Part shown: positions 1 through 9,084 of the stretch, in pieces
Layout: each line of letters opens with the position of its first letter
Position numbering within the stretch: the first letter of the stretch is position 1
Assembly (NCBI GenBank): GCA_002694685.1
Contig: NZMW01000016.1
Coordinates: 1-64,000, forward strand
Direction of reading: 5' to 3'
Source of the DNA: Balneola sp.
GTDB lineage: Bacteria; Bacteroidota; Rhodothermia; Balneolales; Balneolaceae
Length of the DNA stretch: 64,000 nucleotides
Notes under the pieces: model-generated
Databases searched by the model: none
Told to the model about the DNA's origin: nothing
What the model saw: the letters and a program-made list of their open reading frames with translations, nothing else
Translations under genes and position numbers: made by a program

Positions 1-9
1 GGGGGGGGG
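1..9. repeat. Run of nine G at window edge
   Basis: The window opens with nine consecutive G. Such a run is unlike the rest of the sequence and sits exactly at the edge, so it may be an assembly or contig-end artefact. A genuine homopolymer cannot be excluded. No gene was found in bases 1-56. Confidence 0.5.
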
Positions 10-56
10 TAATTTAATATCGAACTCACGTTAAAGGATCGCTCCTATTCTTGGTA

Positions 57-584
57 TTATTTTCGGATATACTGAATTTTCCAGTTAACCGACCAAGTCT
101 CACCACCATCTTGGGAGGATTCCCAATCCCAGGTAAATGAATCTTTCTTGATATTATGAAACACCATTCTGTTGATAATTGTACCTCCCTGCGGTCCTGC
201 TCTCTCGGCCGTCTGAAAAATTCTTTTCTCGCCATCAACTGATCCCTTCAAATCAATATATCCGCCCTGATTATCTACCCAAGCCTGGTGCCATGATTGC
301 CTTTGAGGGTTATAAACTGACAAACTTCTACCTTTGTATCCGTCCAGACTTCCTTCAGTAGCTTCGAAGTTTTCCTGAATAACAACATCATCCAGCACTT
401 TCTCTATGGTATTTGTACCGGCACCTGGATTCCCTTGATTATCTGTCCAGGATAATTCCCATTCCCCAACCCAAAAATCAAAATATTGATTGGCTTCCAG
501 TTCAGAAATATCGGATTGTGCTGACAGGCTCATATTCATTCCAAAAACCACCGTAATTAAAAGTATGATATAACGCATCTTCAT
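57..584 (-). CDS. Secreted DUF1579-like protein
   Basis: 175 aa. The N-terminus (about 22 residues ending in SLSAQ) is a typical signal peptide, so the product is probably exported to the periplasm or cell surface. The rest resembles the small DUF1579-type beta-barrel fold: an early FDFWVGEWELSW segment, conserved Trp residues, and strand-like repeats such as NRMVFHNI and SFTWDWESS near the end. The biochemical role of this family is not established. It is divergent from the AraC-type gene at 719, with a 134 bp shared upstream region, so the two may be linked in regulation; this is inference. Family call moderately sure, function unknown. Confidence 0.7.
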   Translation of the reverse strand: MKMRYIILLITVVFGMNMSLSAQSDISELEANQYFDFWVGEWELSWTDNQGNPGAGTNTIEKVLDDVVIQENFEATEGSLDGYKGRSLSVYNPQRQSWHQAWVDNQGGYIDLKGSVDGEKRIFQTAERAGPQGGTIINRMVFHNIKKDSFTWDWESSQDGGETWSVNWKIQYIRK

Positions 585-718
585 TTGTTTGATTAACTGT
601 TACTAAGATCATACATAATTTCAGACATCAATCGGTTGTAAAAAAGACGATTTTTTCACTAACATTTGTCACATTTTGGCGTTGAAGTACACGTCCACCG
701 GAACAACATTCACTTTTC

Positions 719-1564
719 ATGGATTACAAAGAATACCCCGTCCCAAAAGAAGTCAGGCATCTTGTGGAATCCTATTGGACCAATATCCTTCACCCTGATG
801 ATTTTAAACAAGACTATGATTACATCATACCTGAGGGAAGTACGGATGCCATATTCATGCTGAACGGCAACTACCTGAGAGGTGATAAGAGAAATGACTC
901 ACAACATTTAGTGGAATACTGCAGCCTTGTTCCCTCTTTTAATAAGGCTGTAAAAGTGTATCAAAAGCCATTCACTCAGTTATTAGGGGTGAAGTTCAAA
1001 CCTGGAGCTGTGCAGCAGTTGTCGGGAGTTAGCTTGTCAGAACTCCGAGATGCAGCCTATCCACTGGAACATATTTTACCGGAATTAGCAGATTTGGTTA
1101 TGGCCGAAGTGTTTAAGAAGACGTCAATACCGAAAATTTTAGAGAAAATTAGTAGCTGGCTTTTTTCTCAGGCCAAAGAGCCTTTACAAAATCATCTCAC
1201 TTCTGCTTTTATGGCAAGAGTTATTAAGCAAAAAGGTTCGATATTGATTTCTTCCTTTTGTGACTCTTTCGGGATGCACAAATCTACTCTGGAGAAGAAC
1301 TTCAAACACGCCACAGGACTTACCCCGAAGCAATACACCAACCTCATTAGGTTCAATTATCTACTCAACAAAATCATGTTCTCTGACAGCAACCTCACTG
1401 AGACGGGGCATGAACTGGGCTACTTTGACCAAAGCCACATGATTAAAGATTTCAAGAAAGTCATTGGCATTACACCCAAAGAATTTCTTGAAAAGGAATT
1501 TTCTATTCCAAAGTTAGCTGCCTTGTCAATATCCAATAAGAGGCAACATTTTGAGATCTATTAA
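719..1564 (+). CDS. AraC-family transcriptional regulator
   Basis: 281 aa. The C-terminal ~100 residues form a double helix-turn-helix of AraC/XylS type: first HTH around SFCDSFGMHKSTLEKNFK, second around ETGHELGYFDQSHMIKDFKK, ending in the family signature GITPKEFL. The N-terminal ~150 residues (PVPKEVRHLVESYW, then LLGVKFKPGAVQQL) match the DUF6597-like sensor domain often joined to such HTHs in Bacteroidota. Ligand and targets cannot be read from the sequence. The divergent secreted DUF1579-like gene is a candidate target. The stop lies 7 bp from the convergent purL stop with no clear terminator between them. Confidence 0.85.
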   Translation: MDYKEYPVPKEVRHLVESYWTNILHPDDFKQDYDYIIPEGSTDAIFMLNGNYLRGDKRNDSQHLVEYCSLVPSFNKAVKVYQKPFTQLLGVKFKPGAVQQLSGVSLSELRDAAYPLEHILPELADLVMAEVFKKTSIPKILEKISSWLFSQAKEPLQNHLTSAFMARVIKQKGSILISSFCDSFGMHKSTLEKNFKHATGLTPKQYTNLIRFNYLLNKIMFSDSNLTETGHELGYFDQSHMIKDFKKVIGITPKEFLEKEFSIPKLAALSISNKRQHFEIY

Positions 1565-1570
1565 TTCAGA

Positions 1571-3808
1571 TCAGGCTTCCATCGCTTTTGGAATTGCACT
1601 CTCGTAAGTCGTTTCTGCAGCAGAAACGTTTAGAGAAACCAAGTCTTTAATTTCCAGTGAATCTCCTTTCACCACTCCAAGCTCAAACATTGGAACGTTG
1701 GCTTTTTCAAAGTGATATTTAGCAGTCTGAAGTTCAGCTGCTGGAATAGTGATTACTACTCCTGATTGGGCTTCACTGAACAACACTTCATGCTTAGAGC
1801 CAGAGAGCGTTTCTACTGAAACCTCTGCTCCTTTCTTCCCAAAAATAGCCATTTCAGCAAGTGTAGTTGCAAGACCGCCATCTGAAATATCGTGAGCAGC
1901 AGTTACTAATCCTGTTTTGATTGCTGTCAGTAAAGCATCCTGCAAAGAAGTCTCGAAATCAAGATCGATTTCAGGAGCATCACCAGTGGTGAGGTCGTGG
2001 ATCACTTTCAAGTATTCACTTCCACCTAACCCTTTTCGGTCAGCACCAATGTAAAGAACGATGTCTCCTTCTTTTTTGAATCCCGGAGTAGTGACGTGTT
2101 TCTCAACATCCTCAATAACTCCCAGCATCCCAATGATCGGAGATGGGAAAATAGCACTGTTTGGATTCTCGTTATAGAAACTCACATTTCCGCCGGTTAC
2201 CGGTGTGTTTAGAGCTCGGCATGCGTCAGACATTCCACCTAAAGCCTCCTTAAACGTCCAGTATACTTCCGGCTTATATGGATTCCCAAAGTTCAGGCAG
2301 TTTGTAATCGCCATTGGCTTGGCACCGGAGCAAACTACGTTTCTTGCTGATTCTGCGACCGCAATCTGTCCACCTTTACGTGGATTCAAATATACATAGC
2401 GGCCGTTGCAATCTGTCTTAGCTACTAATCCTTTCTTTGTGCCTTTGATTCGAATAACTCCGGAATCCGAAGCGCCGGGACCAGTCACTGTGTTTGTACG
2501 TACCATGGTATCGTACTGCTCGTGTACCCATCGCTTGGAGGCAATATTCGGAGAGCCTAATAATCGAGTTAAGGTCTCGGTATAATTATCGTGATGGTTT
2601 AAAGAATCAATATCAAAGTTCTGAACTTCATCTAAATACGATGGCTTTTTGGTTTCGCGGATATACTGTGGTGCCCCGCCTCCAAGTACTAAATGATCGG
2701 CTGGAATATCGCCTTTCACTTCCCCATCTTTCCAGTAGGTGACATTTTCTGTGTCTACTACTTCACCAATTACAACACCATGGAGGTCCCATTTTTCATA
2801 GACATCAATAATTTCTTGCTCACGGCCTTTTTCAGCCACAATCAGCATCCGCTCCTGACTTTCGGAGAGAAGTAATTCATAAGCTGTCATTCCATCTTCT
2901 CTGGCCGGCACTTTGTCGAGGTCGATTTTCATTCCCTGACCACCTTTGGCCGTCATCTCTGAAGTTGAACAAGCAATCCCGGCTGCCCCCATATCCTGCA
3001 TACCAATCACGGCGCCGGTTTGAAGTACTTCAAGGCTGGCTTCCAGCAATAATTTTTCTGTAAATGGATCTCCTACCTGAACGCTTGGTCGTTTAGCTTC
3101 ACTTTCTTCACTGATTTCTTCGGAAGCAAAAGTTGCCCCGTGAATTCCATCACGACCCGTACTCGCTCCTACTATAATAACCGGATTCCCAAGTCCTTTT
3201 GAAATTGCAGAAGCCGTTTCGCCTTCTTTCACCAAGCCAATACTCATTGCATTGACAAGCGGATTTCCTTCATAACTTTCATCAAAACAAACTTCACCAG
3301 CTATTACGGGAACGCCAAATGAGTTTCCATAGTCTCCGATTCCGCGAACTACTCCATCCAGTAAATAACGTACTCGCGGATTATCCATCGATCCAAATCG
3401 CAGAGAATTCAGACTAGCGACTGGCCGTGCTCCCATGGTAAAAATATCGCGATGAATTCCACCAACCCCTGTCGCTGCTCCTTGATAGGGCTCAATAGCT
3501 GAAGGGTGATTATGACTTTCAATCTTGAACGCACAACCAAGTCCATCTCCTAAGTCAACAAGTCCGGCATTTTCTTCCCCGGCTCCTACCAATAGGTTTT
3601 CACCTTCGCTTGGTAATTTCTTGAGTTCAATAATGGAGTTTTTGTAGGAACAATGCTCACTCCACATCACCGAATAAACGCCCAATTCTGTAAAAGTCGG
3701 TACCCGACCCAGCTTGGACTTTATCATTTCATATTCTTCAGCATTTAAGCCATGTTCTTCGGCCAGTTCGAGCGTTACTTCGGGTTCTTGAATCGATGTT
3801 TGCGACAT
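1571..3808 (-). CDS. purL: Phosphoribosylformylglycinamidine synthase subunit PurL
   Basis: 745 aa, the normal length for the small (Bacillus-type) PurL that works with separate PurS and PurQ subunits. It catalyses ATP-dependent conversion of FGAR plus glutamine-derived ammonia to FGAM in cytoplasmic purine synthesis. Recognisable family blocks are SEHCSYKNS near residue 50, the nucleotide/metal-binding stretch [21 protein letters not shown] near residue 97, [17 protein letters not shown], and the second-half repeat GNVSFYNEN and HDISDGGLA. The protein contains the two tandem AIRS-like halves expected. purS and purQ are not adjacent. The start follows no other gene; 504 bp upstream are non-coding. 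Confidence 0.97.
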   Translation of the reverse strand: MSQTSIQEPEVTLELAEEHGLNAEEYEMIKSKLGRVPTFTELGVYSVMWSEHCSYKNSIIELKKLPSEGENLLVGAGEENAGLVDLGDGLGCAFKIESHNHPSAIEPYQGAATGVGGIHRDIFTMGARPVASLNSLRFGSMDNPRVRYLLDGVVRGIGDYGNSFGVPVIAGEVCFDESYEGNPLVNAMSIGLVKEGETASAISKGLGNPVIIVGASTGRDGIHGATFASEEISEESEAKRPSVQVGDPFTEKLLLEASLEVLQTGAVIGMQDMGAAGIACSTSEMTAKGGQGMKIDLDKVPAREDGMTAYELLLSESQERMLIVAEKGREQEIIDVYEKWDLHGVVIGEVVDTENVTYWKDGEVKGDIPADHLVLGGGAPQYIRETKKPSYLDEVQNFDIDSLNHHDNYTETLTRLLGSPNIASKRWVHEQYDTMVRTNTVTGPGASDSGVIRIKGTKKGLVAKTDCNGRYVYLNPRKGGQIAVAESARNVVCSGAKPMAITNCLNFGNPYKPEVYWTFKEALGGMSDACRALNTPVTGGNVSFYNENPNSAIFPSPIIGMLGVIEDVEKHVTTPGFKKEGDIVLYIGADRKGLGGSEYLKVIHDLTTGDAPEIDLDFETSLQDALLTAIKTGLVTAAHDISDGGLATTLAEMAIFGKKGAEVSVETLSGSKHEVLFSEAQSGVVITIPAAELQTAKYHFEKANVPMFELGVVKGDSLEIKDLVSLNVSAAETTYESAIPKAMEA

Positions 3809-4312
3809 TCCGATGGAGTGATTGAAGCGTTATGGTTTCAGAAAGCCTAAAGGTACGATTATTTGAGAAAAGCCTCTAACTAAAGAGGAGGAATTTGGCG
3901 ACGGTAAGAATGGGACACGGATTTTACGGATTGAGCAGATAATCACTGATTCTTATTTGTTGTTTCTCCTGAAAGCTATAGATGCCTTTGATTATGGTCT
4001 TGAAAAATGTGATTGGATGATGACATGTTAAAGCCGGTGTTTATCTGCATCCATCATTTAGTAAAAACAGTCCATGATAAAATTGTTTACCTCTTGTAAT
4101 CGTCAGACCACTCCGGGATAGGTTTTATATCAGCTCCATATTCAGTGGTCGGACGAAGTCCGAGCAAAACCATTCTGTGAAAACCCGTCAGATCTGTGTG
4201 ATCTGTGTTCTATTCCTTTGTTTTCATCGAACTCAGATTCTAAACCAAAGAGCAGGAAACTGGTGACTATAAGAATGTAATATGGATGATCATTGATTTT
4301 GAAATTTTCGCA
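3809..4312. other. 504 bp non-coding gap with degenerate repeats
   Basis: No convincing gene lies between purL and the CoA-transferase. Two related segments in opposite orientation are visible: 3907-3946 (containing GGGACACGGATTTTACGGA) and 4176-4216 (containing CAGATCTGTGTGATCTGTG). The reverse complement of the second lines up with the first along most of its length. A short hairpin, TCGGAC-GAA-GTCCGA, lies at 4149-4163. The pattern suggests a decayed dispersed non-coding repeat. The purL leader lies at the left end and any downstream signal of the CoA-transferase at the right. Confidence 0.55.
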
Positions 4313-5584
4313 CTACATTTTGAACCGCTCAGCCACTGCTTTCTCCAACTCTTCTCTATGATCCGGATGTGCAATTCCTGTAAGTGCTTTGGCTCGCTGA
4401 CACAAGTTTTTGCCATAAAGGTTCGCCACTCCATATTCTGTAACCACATAATGAACGTGAGCTCGTGTTGTTACTACACCAGCACCTTGTTTCAAAAATG
4501 GAACAATCCGGCTAATGCCTTTATTGGTGGTTGAAGGCAGTGCTATAATTGGTTTACCTCCTGGAGAAAGTGAAGCTCCACGAATGAAATCCATCTGTCC
4601 GCCTACTCCCGAGTAATGATAGGTCCCAATAGAATCGGCACAAACCTGTCCCGTTAAATCTACTTCCACCGCACTGTTAATAGCCGTTACTTTTGGGTTG
4701 CGACGGATCACGGCCGTGTCGTTTATATAGGCGATATCGAGCATAGCTACGGCTGGGTTGTCATCTATAAAATCATAGGTCTTCCGGGAACCCATCACAA
4801 AACCGGATACAATTTTCCCGGGGTGAATTTTCTTTTTTCTACCGTTGATGATTCCTTTTTCTACTAACTCTATGACCCCATCCGAGAACATTTCTGTGTG
4901 AACTCCAAGGTCTTTATGGTTTGTAAGACTTTTAAGCACTGCATTCGGAATTGCCCCAATTCCCATCTGAAGCGTTGCGCCATCATCAATCAAATCTGCA
5001 CAATACTTACCAATTTTTAATTCAGCATCATTTGGATCGGGAACGAGCTGTTCGGGCAGAGGATCATTCACCTGAACTAAAGCATCTATATTTTTTACAT
5101 GGATAAGCCCATCTCCATGCGTCCTCGGCATATTCGGGTTAACCTGAGCAATTACATATTTCGCTGTTTGAACAGCAGCTACCGCAGCGTCAACTGAGAC
5201 ACCCAGTGAGCAGTAACCATGATTGTCAGGTGGGGAAACATGGACTAAAGCTACATCTAAAGGAAGGATCTTATTCCTGAATAAATATGGGACTTCACTC
5301 AAAAACACGGGCACATAATCACCTCGCCCTTCATTAATCGCCTTTCGGACATTTGCACCTACAAAAAGCGCGTTTACAAAAAAGCTGTCTTTATACTCGG
5401 GGTCAGCATACGGCGCCGGACCTTCCGTGTGGAGATGAATAACTTCAACCTCTTTTAGTTCCTCATGCCGATCCGTCATTGCCTGAATAAGCTGTACCGG
5501 AGTGGCTGAAACTCCATGAACAAAAACCCGGTCTCCCGATTTAATAACTTTTACCGCCTCTGCTGCAGATACATAATCTTCCAT
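4313..5584 (-). CDS. Acetyl-CoA hydrolase/CoA-transferase family protein
   Basis: 423 aa, the size of the Cat1/4-hydroxybutyrate CoA-transferase group. Both halves are present: an N-terminal CoA-transferase lobe (VFVHGVSATPVQLIQAM, then VALVHVSPPDNHGYCSLG) and a C-terminal lobe with SIGTYHYSGVGGQMDFIRGA, ALPSTTNKG and TEYGVANLYGK. These proteins move CoA between short-chain acids, typically acetate with succinate or a 4-hydroxy acid, or hydrolyse acetyl-CoA. The substrate cannot be assigned from sequence. It is a single gene with gaps on both sides, reading in the same direction as purL and the sugar oxidoreductase upstream. Confidence 0.9.
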   Translation of the reverse strand: MEDYVSAAEAVKVIKSGDRVFVHGVSATPVQLIQAMTDRHEELKEVEVIHLHTEGPAPYADPEYKDSFFVNALFVGANVRKAINEGRGDYVPVFLSEVPYLFRNKILPLDVALVHVSPPDNHGYCSLGVSVDAAVAAVQTAKYVIAQVNPNMPRTHGDGLIHVKNIDALVQVNDPLPEQLVPDPNDAELKIGKYCADLIDDGATLQMGIGAIPNAVLKSLTNHKDLGVHTEMFSDGVIELVEKGIINGRKKKIHPGKIVSGFVMGSRKTYDFIDDNPAVAMLDIAYINDTAVIRRNPKVTAINSAVEVDLTGQVCADSIGTYHYSGVGGQMDFIRGASLSPGGKPIIALPSTTNKGISRIVPFLKQGAGVVTTRAHVHYVVTEYGVANLYGKNLCQRAKALTGIAHPDHREELEKAVAERFKM

Positions 5585-5695
5585 CCGACTCCTTTTTTTT
5601 CAGATACCTGATCTCATTGATAATTTATTTACTGGCAAAAAATCGGATAGAATTATGATGATTTCATGAATTTGAGAGAACTGTTTCTAAATGAA

Positions 5696-7027
5696 TTAGA
5701 CTACAGGCTCCCAACCTTCCTCATACTCTCTTTTCCATAGTTTTTGAGCTTCTTTGTTGTTGATGATTTTCCCATTTTCAGGATTCAGATCAATACTTGA
5801 GCCGGTTTCTTGAGCTATATTCCCATAATGACAGATTTGCGTTGAGATACTGGCGTCATCAATAGGAGCCGTCAGGCTTTCGCTCTCTCGAATAGCATTC
5901 GCTAAATTCACCATATGATTTACCGTAAGCTGACCATATCCCATTGTATCGGCCGTACTGGTAGCGCCGGGCTCGCTCTCTTTTTCTTCTTTGATCAGCT
6001 TTCCACCCAAATCATAAAGCAAATACCCCTGCCGGTCTAACAAAATTGAGCCTTCAGTTCCATGAATTAATGAACCCCTTCCTCTTCCATAAAATGGTTG
6101 TCCGTTACAACTTTTGCCTTCCCAGCTAATCATTTTCCCGCCTTCAAATTCAAAGCTGGCATTTTGGGTATCATAATATTCCCAGTCATCATTTTTAAAA
6201 TGAAGCCTTCCGCCTGTTGAAGTTGCACGGGTCGGAAATTTCACCCCCAGAGCCCAGCGGCAGATATCAATCTCGTGGGTTCCGTTATTGTGAATTTCAC
6301 CGGTTCCCCAATTCTTGAACCAGTGCCAGTTGTATGGGTGAACGTTGTCCCGGTATTCTTCTCTTGGTGCCGGACCTTGCCAAAGCTCCCAATCCAGATA
6401 ATCTGGAGCAGGCATCACTTTTCCATTTCCTATAGAGCCACGAGTATTTGAATACCACGCTTTTCCGTAATACACATCGCCAATGATACCTTCCCCAATT
6501 TCTTTAATTGCTAGTTGTGACGTTCTTGAAGACCGCTGCTGATTCCCCATCTGGCAAAGCTTATCATATTTTTGCTGAGCTTTTTCCAACAATTCTGTTT
6601 CATGGGGATTATGACTGCATGGTTTTTCAACATACACATGCTTTCCTGCTTCCATTGCCATAATAGCCATAGGGGCATGCCAGTGTTCAGGACTGGCAAT
6701 TGCTATCACATCAATGTCTTCCATTTCAACCAGCTTTCTGAAATCCTTTTCCACCTTGGGAATGTAGCCGATCTGCTCTTGGTGAAATTTTTTGTGGTCG
6801 GCAATGATATTATCATCCACATCACAGAACCAGGTTATCCGTGTATTTGGAATTTCATTTATAGCCTGCGAAAGTGCCTTGCCACGACTCCTTACACCAG
6901 CCACAGCAAAATTTATAGTCTCATTGGGAGAGCCCTTCAAAATTCCAGGAAAGGATAATGCCATCGCCCCGCCAATTCCTGAAATGGCTGTGTTCTTTAA
7001 AAATGTTCTTCGATCTAACGTACTCAT
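5696..7027 (-). CDS. Gfo/Idh/MocA family oxidoreductase with RR signal
   Basis: 443 aa. The N-terminus carries a twin-arginine-like signal (DRRTFLKNTAISGIGGAMALSF), so it is probably folded and cofactor-loaded before Tat export. The Rossmann NAD(P)-binding fold follows (NFAVAGVRSRGKALSQAI), then the family motif EKPCSHNPHE and the C-terminal substrate domain (NWGTGEIHNNGTHEIDICRWAL). Members oxidise or isomerise sugar hydroxyls. It lies 11 bp downstream of a two-domain DUF1080 gene in the same direction, so the two are probably co-transcribed. That pairing is typical of secreted pathways acting on oxidised (3-keto) sugars; the exact sugar is unknown. Confidence 0.92.
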   Translation of the reverse strand: MSTLDRRTFLKNTAISGIGGAMALSFPGILKGSPNETINFAVAGVRSRGKALSQAINEIPNTRITWFCDVDDNIIADHKKFHQEQIGYIPKVEKDFRKLVEMEDIDVIAIASPEHWHAPMAIMAMEAGKHVYVEKPCSHNPHETELLEKAQQKYDKLCQMGNQQRSSRTSQLAIKEIGEGIIGDVYYGKAWYSNTRGSIGNGKVMPAPDYLDWELWQGPAPREEYRDNVHPYNWHWFKNWGTGEIHNNGTHEIDICRWALGVKFPTRATSTGGRLHFKNDDWEYYDTQNASFEFEGGKMISWEGKSCNGQPFYGRGRGSLIHGTEGSILLDRQGYLLYDLGGKLIKEEKESEPGATSTADTMGYGQLTVNHMVNLANAIRESESLTAPIDDASISTQICHYGNIAQETGSSIDLNPENGKIINNKEAQKLWKREYEEGWEPVV

Positions 7028-7038
7028 GTTAACTACCC

Positions 7039-8421
7039 CTATAATTTTTTGATAAAAATATTCCGGAATGACACTTCATTCCCATGATCCTGAAGCAGGA
7101 TATTTCCTTCTGTCCACTTCCCAAAACCAGGCCACACACTGTACTTACTGTTGTCAACGCGTTGCTGAAATTGAGGCGTGTTTCGTCTGTATTGCAAAAC
7201 GCGTTTTCCATTCAGCCAATGCTCCACATGATTTCCTTTTGAGACAATTCTAGCGTGGTTCCACTCTCCCATCGGGCTGGGCTTTTTGCCCTGGGCTTTT
7301 AACAAATCGTATAAAGAGGCGAGTGTCCGACTCCCTTCATGATTCCCTAACTTAGCATCAGGATGTCGCTCATCGTCCAGGATCTGATATTCTAGTCCGA
7401 TAGCAGAACCCTCACCTTTATTTAAGTCAGCATCCACAAAGTATTTGATCCCGCTATTGGCACCGGGGGTGATTTTAAAATCTACCCAGAGCTCAAAATC
7501 ACTGTATAAAGCTTTAGTGACAATATCACCTGCATCGGCTGATTCTTGCCCCCCTGACTCATGAATTTTGATTACTCCATTTTTATAATCCCAACCTCTC
7601 CCCTCTGGAGATTCCGGGAAGTTTGCCTGCCGGGCTCCTCTCCATTTATCCATAGATTTTCCATCATACAGCAAATCCCAGCCCCAGTCTCTTTGGCTGT
7701 GAGTCAGCTTGTTGTAATTATCTTTGGGTTGAACCGGCGTGTTTCGTGCAAATTTTCTTGGGCTGTCCGTAATGATGCGAAGATCCTTCCACTGAATTCT
7801 GATCCCTTTTTCTTCTAATGAACCGATGCTATGCACCTGCAACCCAATGAATCCGGACTGAGTCCTGTCATCCACTAAATGCGAAACGGGAATATCGTTG
7901 ACCCAAGTCTTTATCGTATCACCGATTGCTTCTACCCTAATCTTGTTCCATTCTGTATGTTTGTAAGCCTTTTGCGCTTCCGGCATTCCTTCAAGCGGAA
8001 ACAACCAGCCCCGGCGCGCCTCATCATAGATGCCTCCCGTCCAGGCACGATCTGAAGGATCAATCTCTACCTGATAGCCATGTACTCTTCCATCATTAAA
8101 TTCAGGGTAACTGTTACTCCGTATTTGTACCCCGGAATTTGTTTTAGCAGAAAGTTTAACCTGAAATTCCAGAATGAAATCATCGTACATTTCTTCCGTA
8201 ACCAAAAATGAATTAGGAGTATCAGGAACCGTAATTCCTACAATAGATCCATTCCTTACCCTGTAGATTGCTTCCCCTCCTTTCCTCTCCCATCCTTCTA
8301 AAGACTTTCCATCAAATATGGAGACCCATGGAGCATTATCCTGAGCATAAGTAATAGTTGTTGAACAGAAGGTTAAAGCAATTAATGCGCAACCTAAAAA
8401 AGTAGTGGTGAGTTTTTTCAT
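7039..8421 (-). CDS. Two-domain DUF1080 (3-keto-disaccharide hydrolase-like) protein
   Basis: 460 aa with a signal peptide of about 26 residues ending in TYAQ. Two copies of the DUF1080 concanavalin-like fold follow: the first begins at WVSIFDGKSLEGWERKGG, the second at WDLLYDGKSMDKWRGARQ. Each contains the typical NSGVQIRS/NSGIKYFV and LEYQILDDERHPDAK stretches. DUF1080 proteins are associated with hydrolysis of 3-keto-glycosides, but many members are untested. It is the first gene of the pair with the exported Gfo/Idh/MocA enzyme, and together they suggest periplasmic oxidation and cleavage of a glycoside. Upstream is a ~195 bp gap shared with the divergent Rrf2 gene. Confidence 0.9.
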   Translation of the reverse strand: MKKLTTTFLGCALIALTFCSTTITYAQDNAPWVSIFDGKSLEGWERKGGEAIYRVRNGSIVGITVPDTPNSFLVTEEMYDDFILEFQVKLSAKTNSGVQIRSNSYPEFNDGRVHGYQVEIDPSDRAWTGGIYDEARRGWLFPLEGMPEAQKAYKHTEWNKIRVEAIGDTIKTWVNDIPVSHLVDDRTQSGFIGLQVHSIGSLEEKGIRIQWKDLRIITDSPRKFARNTPVQPKDNYNKLTHSQRDWGWDLLYDGKSMDKWRGARQANFPESPEGRGWDYKNGVIKIHESGGQESADAGDIVTKALYSDFELWVDFKITPGANSGIKYFVDADLNKGEGSAIGLEYQILDDERHPDAKLGNHEGSRTLASLYDLLKAQGKKPSPMGEWNHARIVSKGNHVEHWLNGKRVLQYRRNTPQFQQRVDNSKYSVWPGFGKWTEGNILLQDHGNEVSFRNIFIKKL

Positions 8422-8570
8422 AGCATAGATTTTTTAATTGGTTGGCCCAATATAGTTAAAGATTGAAAGCTCACAAATTGATGGTAAACACCTCACATAT
8501 TCTTTAATTCTCTAAATAGAATTAATCTAAAATGTACCCTGCTATTGCTTCTACTTTGAAAACTCACTAA

Positions 8571-8592
8571 AATCTAATATTGATATTAGATT
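8571..8592. promoter_or_regulatory. 22 bp perfect dyad upstream of the Rrf2 gene
   Basis: The arms AATCTAATAT and ATATTAGATT are exact reverse complements separated by TG. The dyad ends 24 bp before the Rrf2 start codon, where a promoter or operator would lie. Size and position fit an autoregulatory Rrf2-family operator controlling the whole cbb3 operon, but binding is inferred. Confidence 0.6.
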
Positions 8593-8616
8593 ATAAGATT
8601 TAAGAATCACTATCCT

Positions 8617-9084
8617 ATGAAGTTAATCTCACAAGGGGCTCAGTACGCGATTTCGGCTATTATCGCTATTTCTAAATATACCGGTGATGGGGATGCCATA
8701 TCTGCTTCCGAACTCTCAAAATCACTGAATTGCCCAACTGCATATTTGTCTCAGATTTTAGCCAAACTCAAAAGCCCAGGGATTCTTCAATCACGGCGGG
8801 GATTAAATGGTGGTGTTTTCCTTTCTAAACCTATCGACAAAATCACCATGATGGATGTGATTGCCGCGATCGACGGGACTGAGTTTTTTGATAAGTGTTT
8901 TATGGGGATTGAAGGATGTGGACATATCGAGCCTTGCCCCTTTCATGAATTCTGGTCGGTTGAACGTAGAAAAATTGAGCAATGGCTTATCGATACCACG
9001 TTTGACCAGGTAGATAAGCGTATGTCGCAGAAATGGTTTAACCTTCGTTTGCAATTCTCCAATGGAGTGCCTTCATTCAAATAA
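8617..9084 (+). CDS. Rrf2-family Fe-S type transcriptional regulator
   Basis: 155 aa. An N-terminal winged HTH of Rrf2 type is clear (LISQGAQYAISAIIAISK, then TAYLSQILAKLKSPGILQSRRGLNGG). Three cysteines, C94, C101 and C107, in the stretch KCFMGIEGCGHIEPC are positioned like the cluster ligands of IscR/NsrR proteins, with spacing C-x6-C-x5-C. This suggests control by an iron-sulfur cluster, for example in response to O2, NO or iron. Its stop codon overlaps the ccoI start by one base (TAATG), so it is the first gene of the cbb3 oxidase operon and a plausible direct regulator of it. The upstream dyad at 8571-8592 is a candidate site. Confidence 0.88.
   Translation: MKLISQGAQYAISAIIAISKYTGDGDAISASELSKSLNCPTAYLSQILAKLKSPGILQSRRGLNGGVFLSKPIDKITMMDVIAAIDGTEFFDKCFMGIEGCGHIEPCPFHEFWSVERRKIEQWLIDTTFDQVDKRMSQKWFNLRLQFSNGVPSFK

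Noticed and set aside
4267-4449. Open frame overlapping the end of the CoA-transferase
   Set aside because: It reads out of phase over a firmly identified gene and has no family features.
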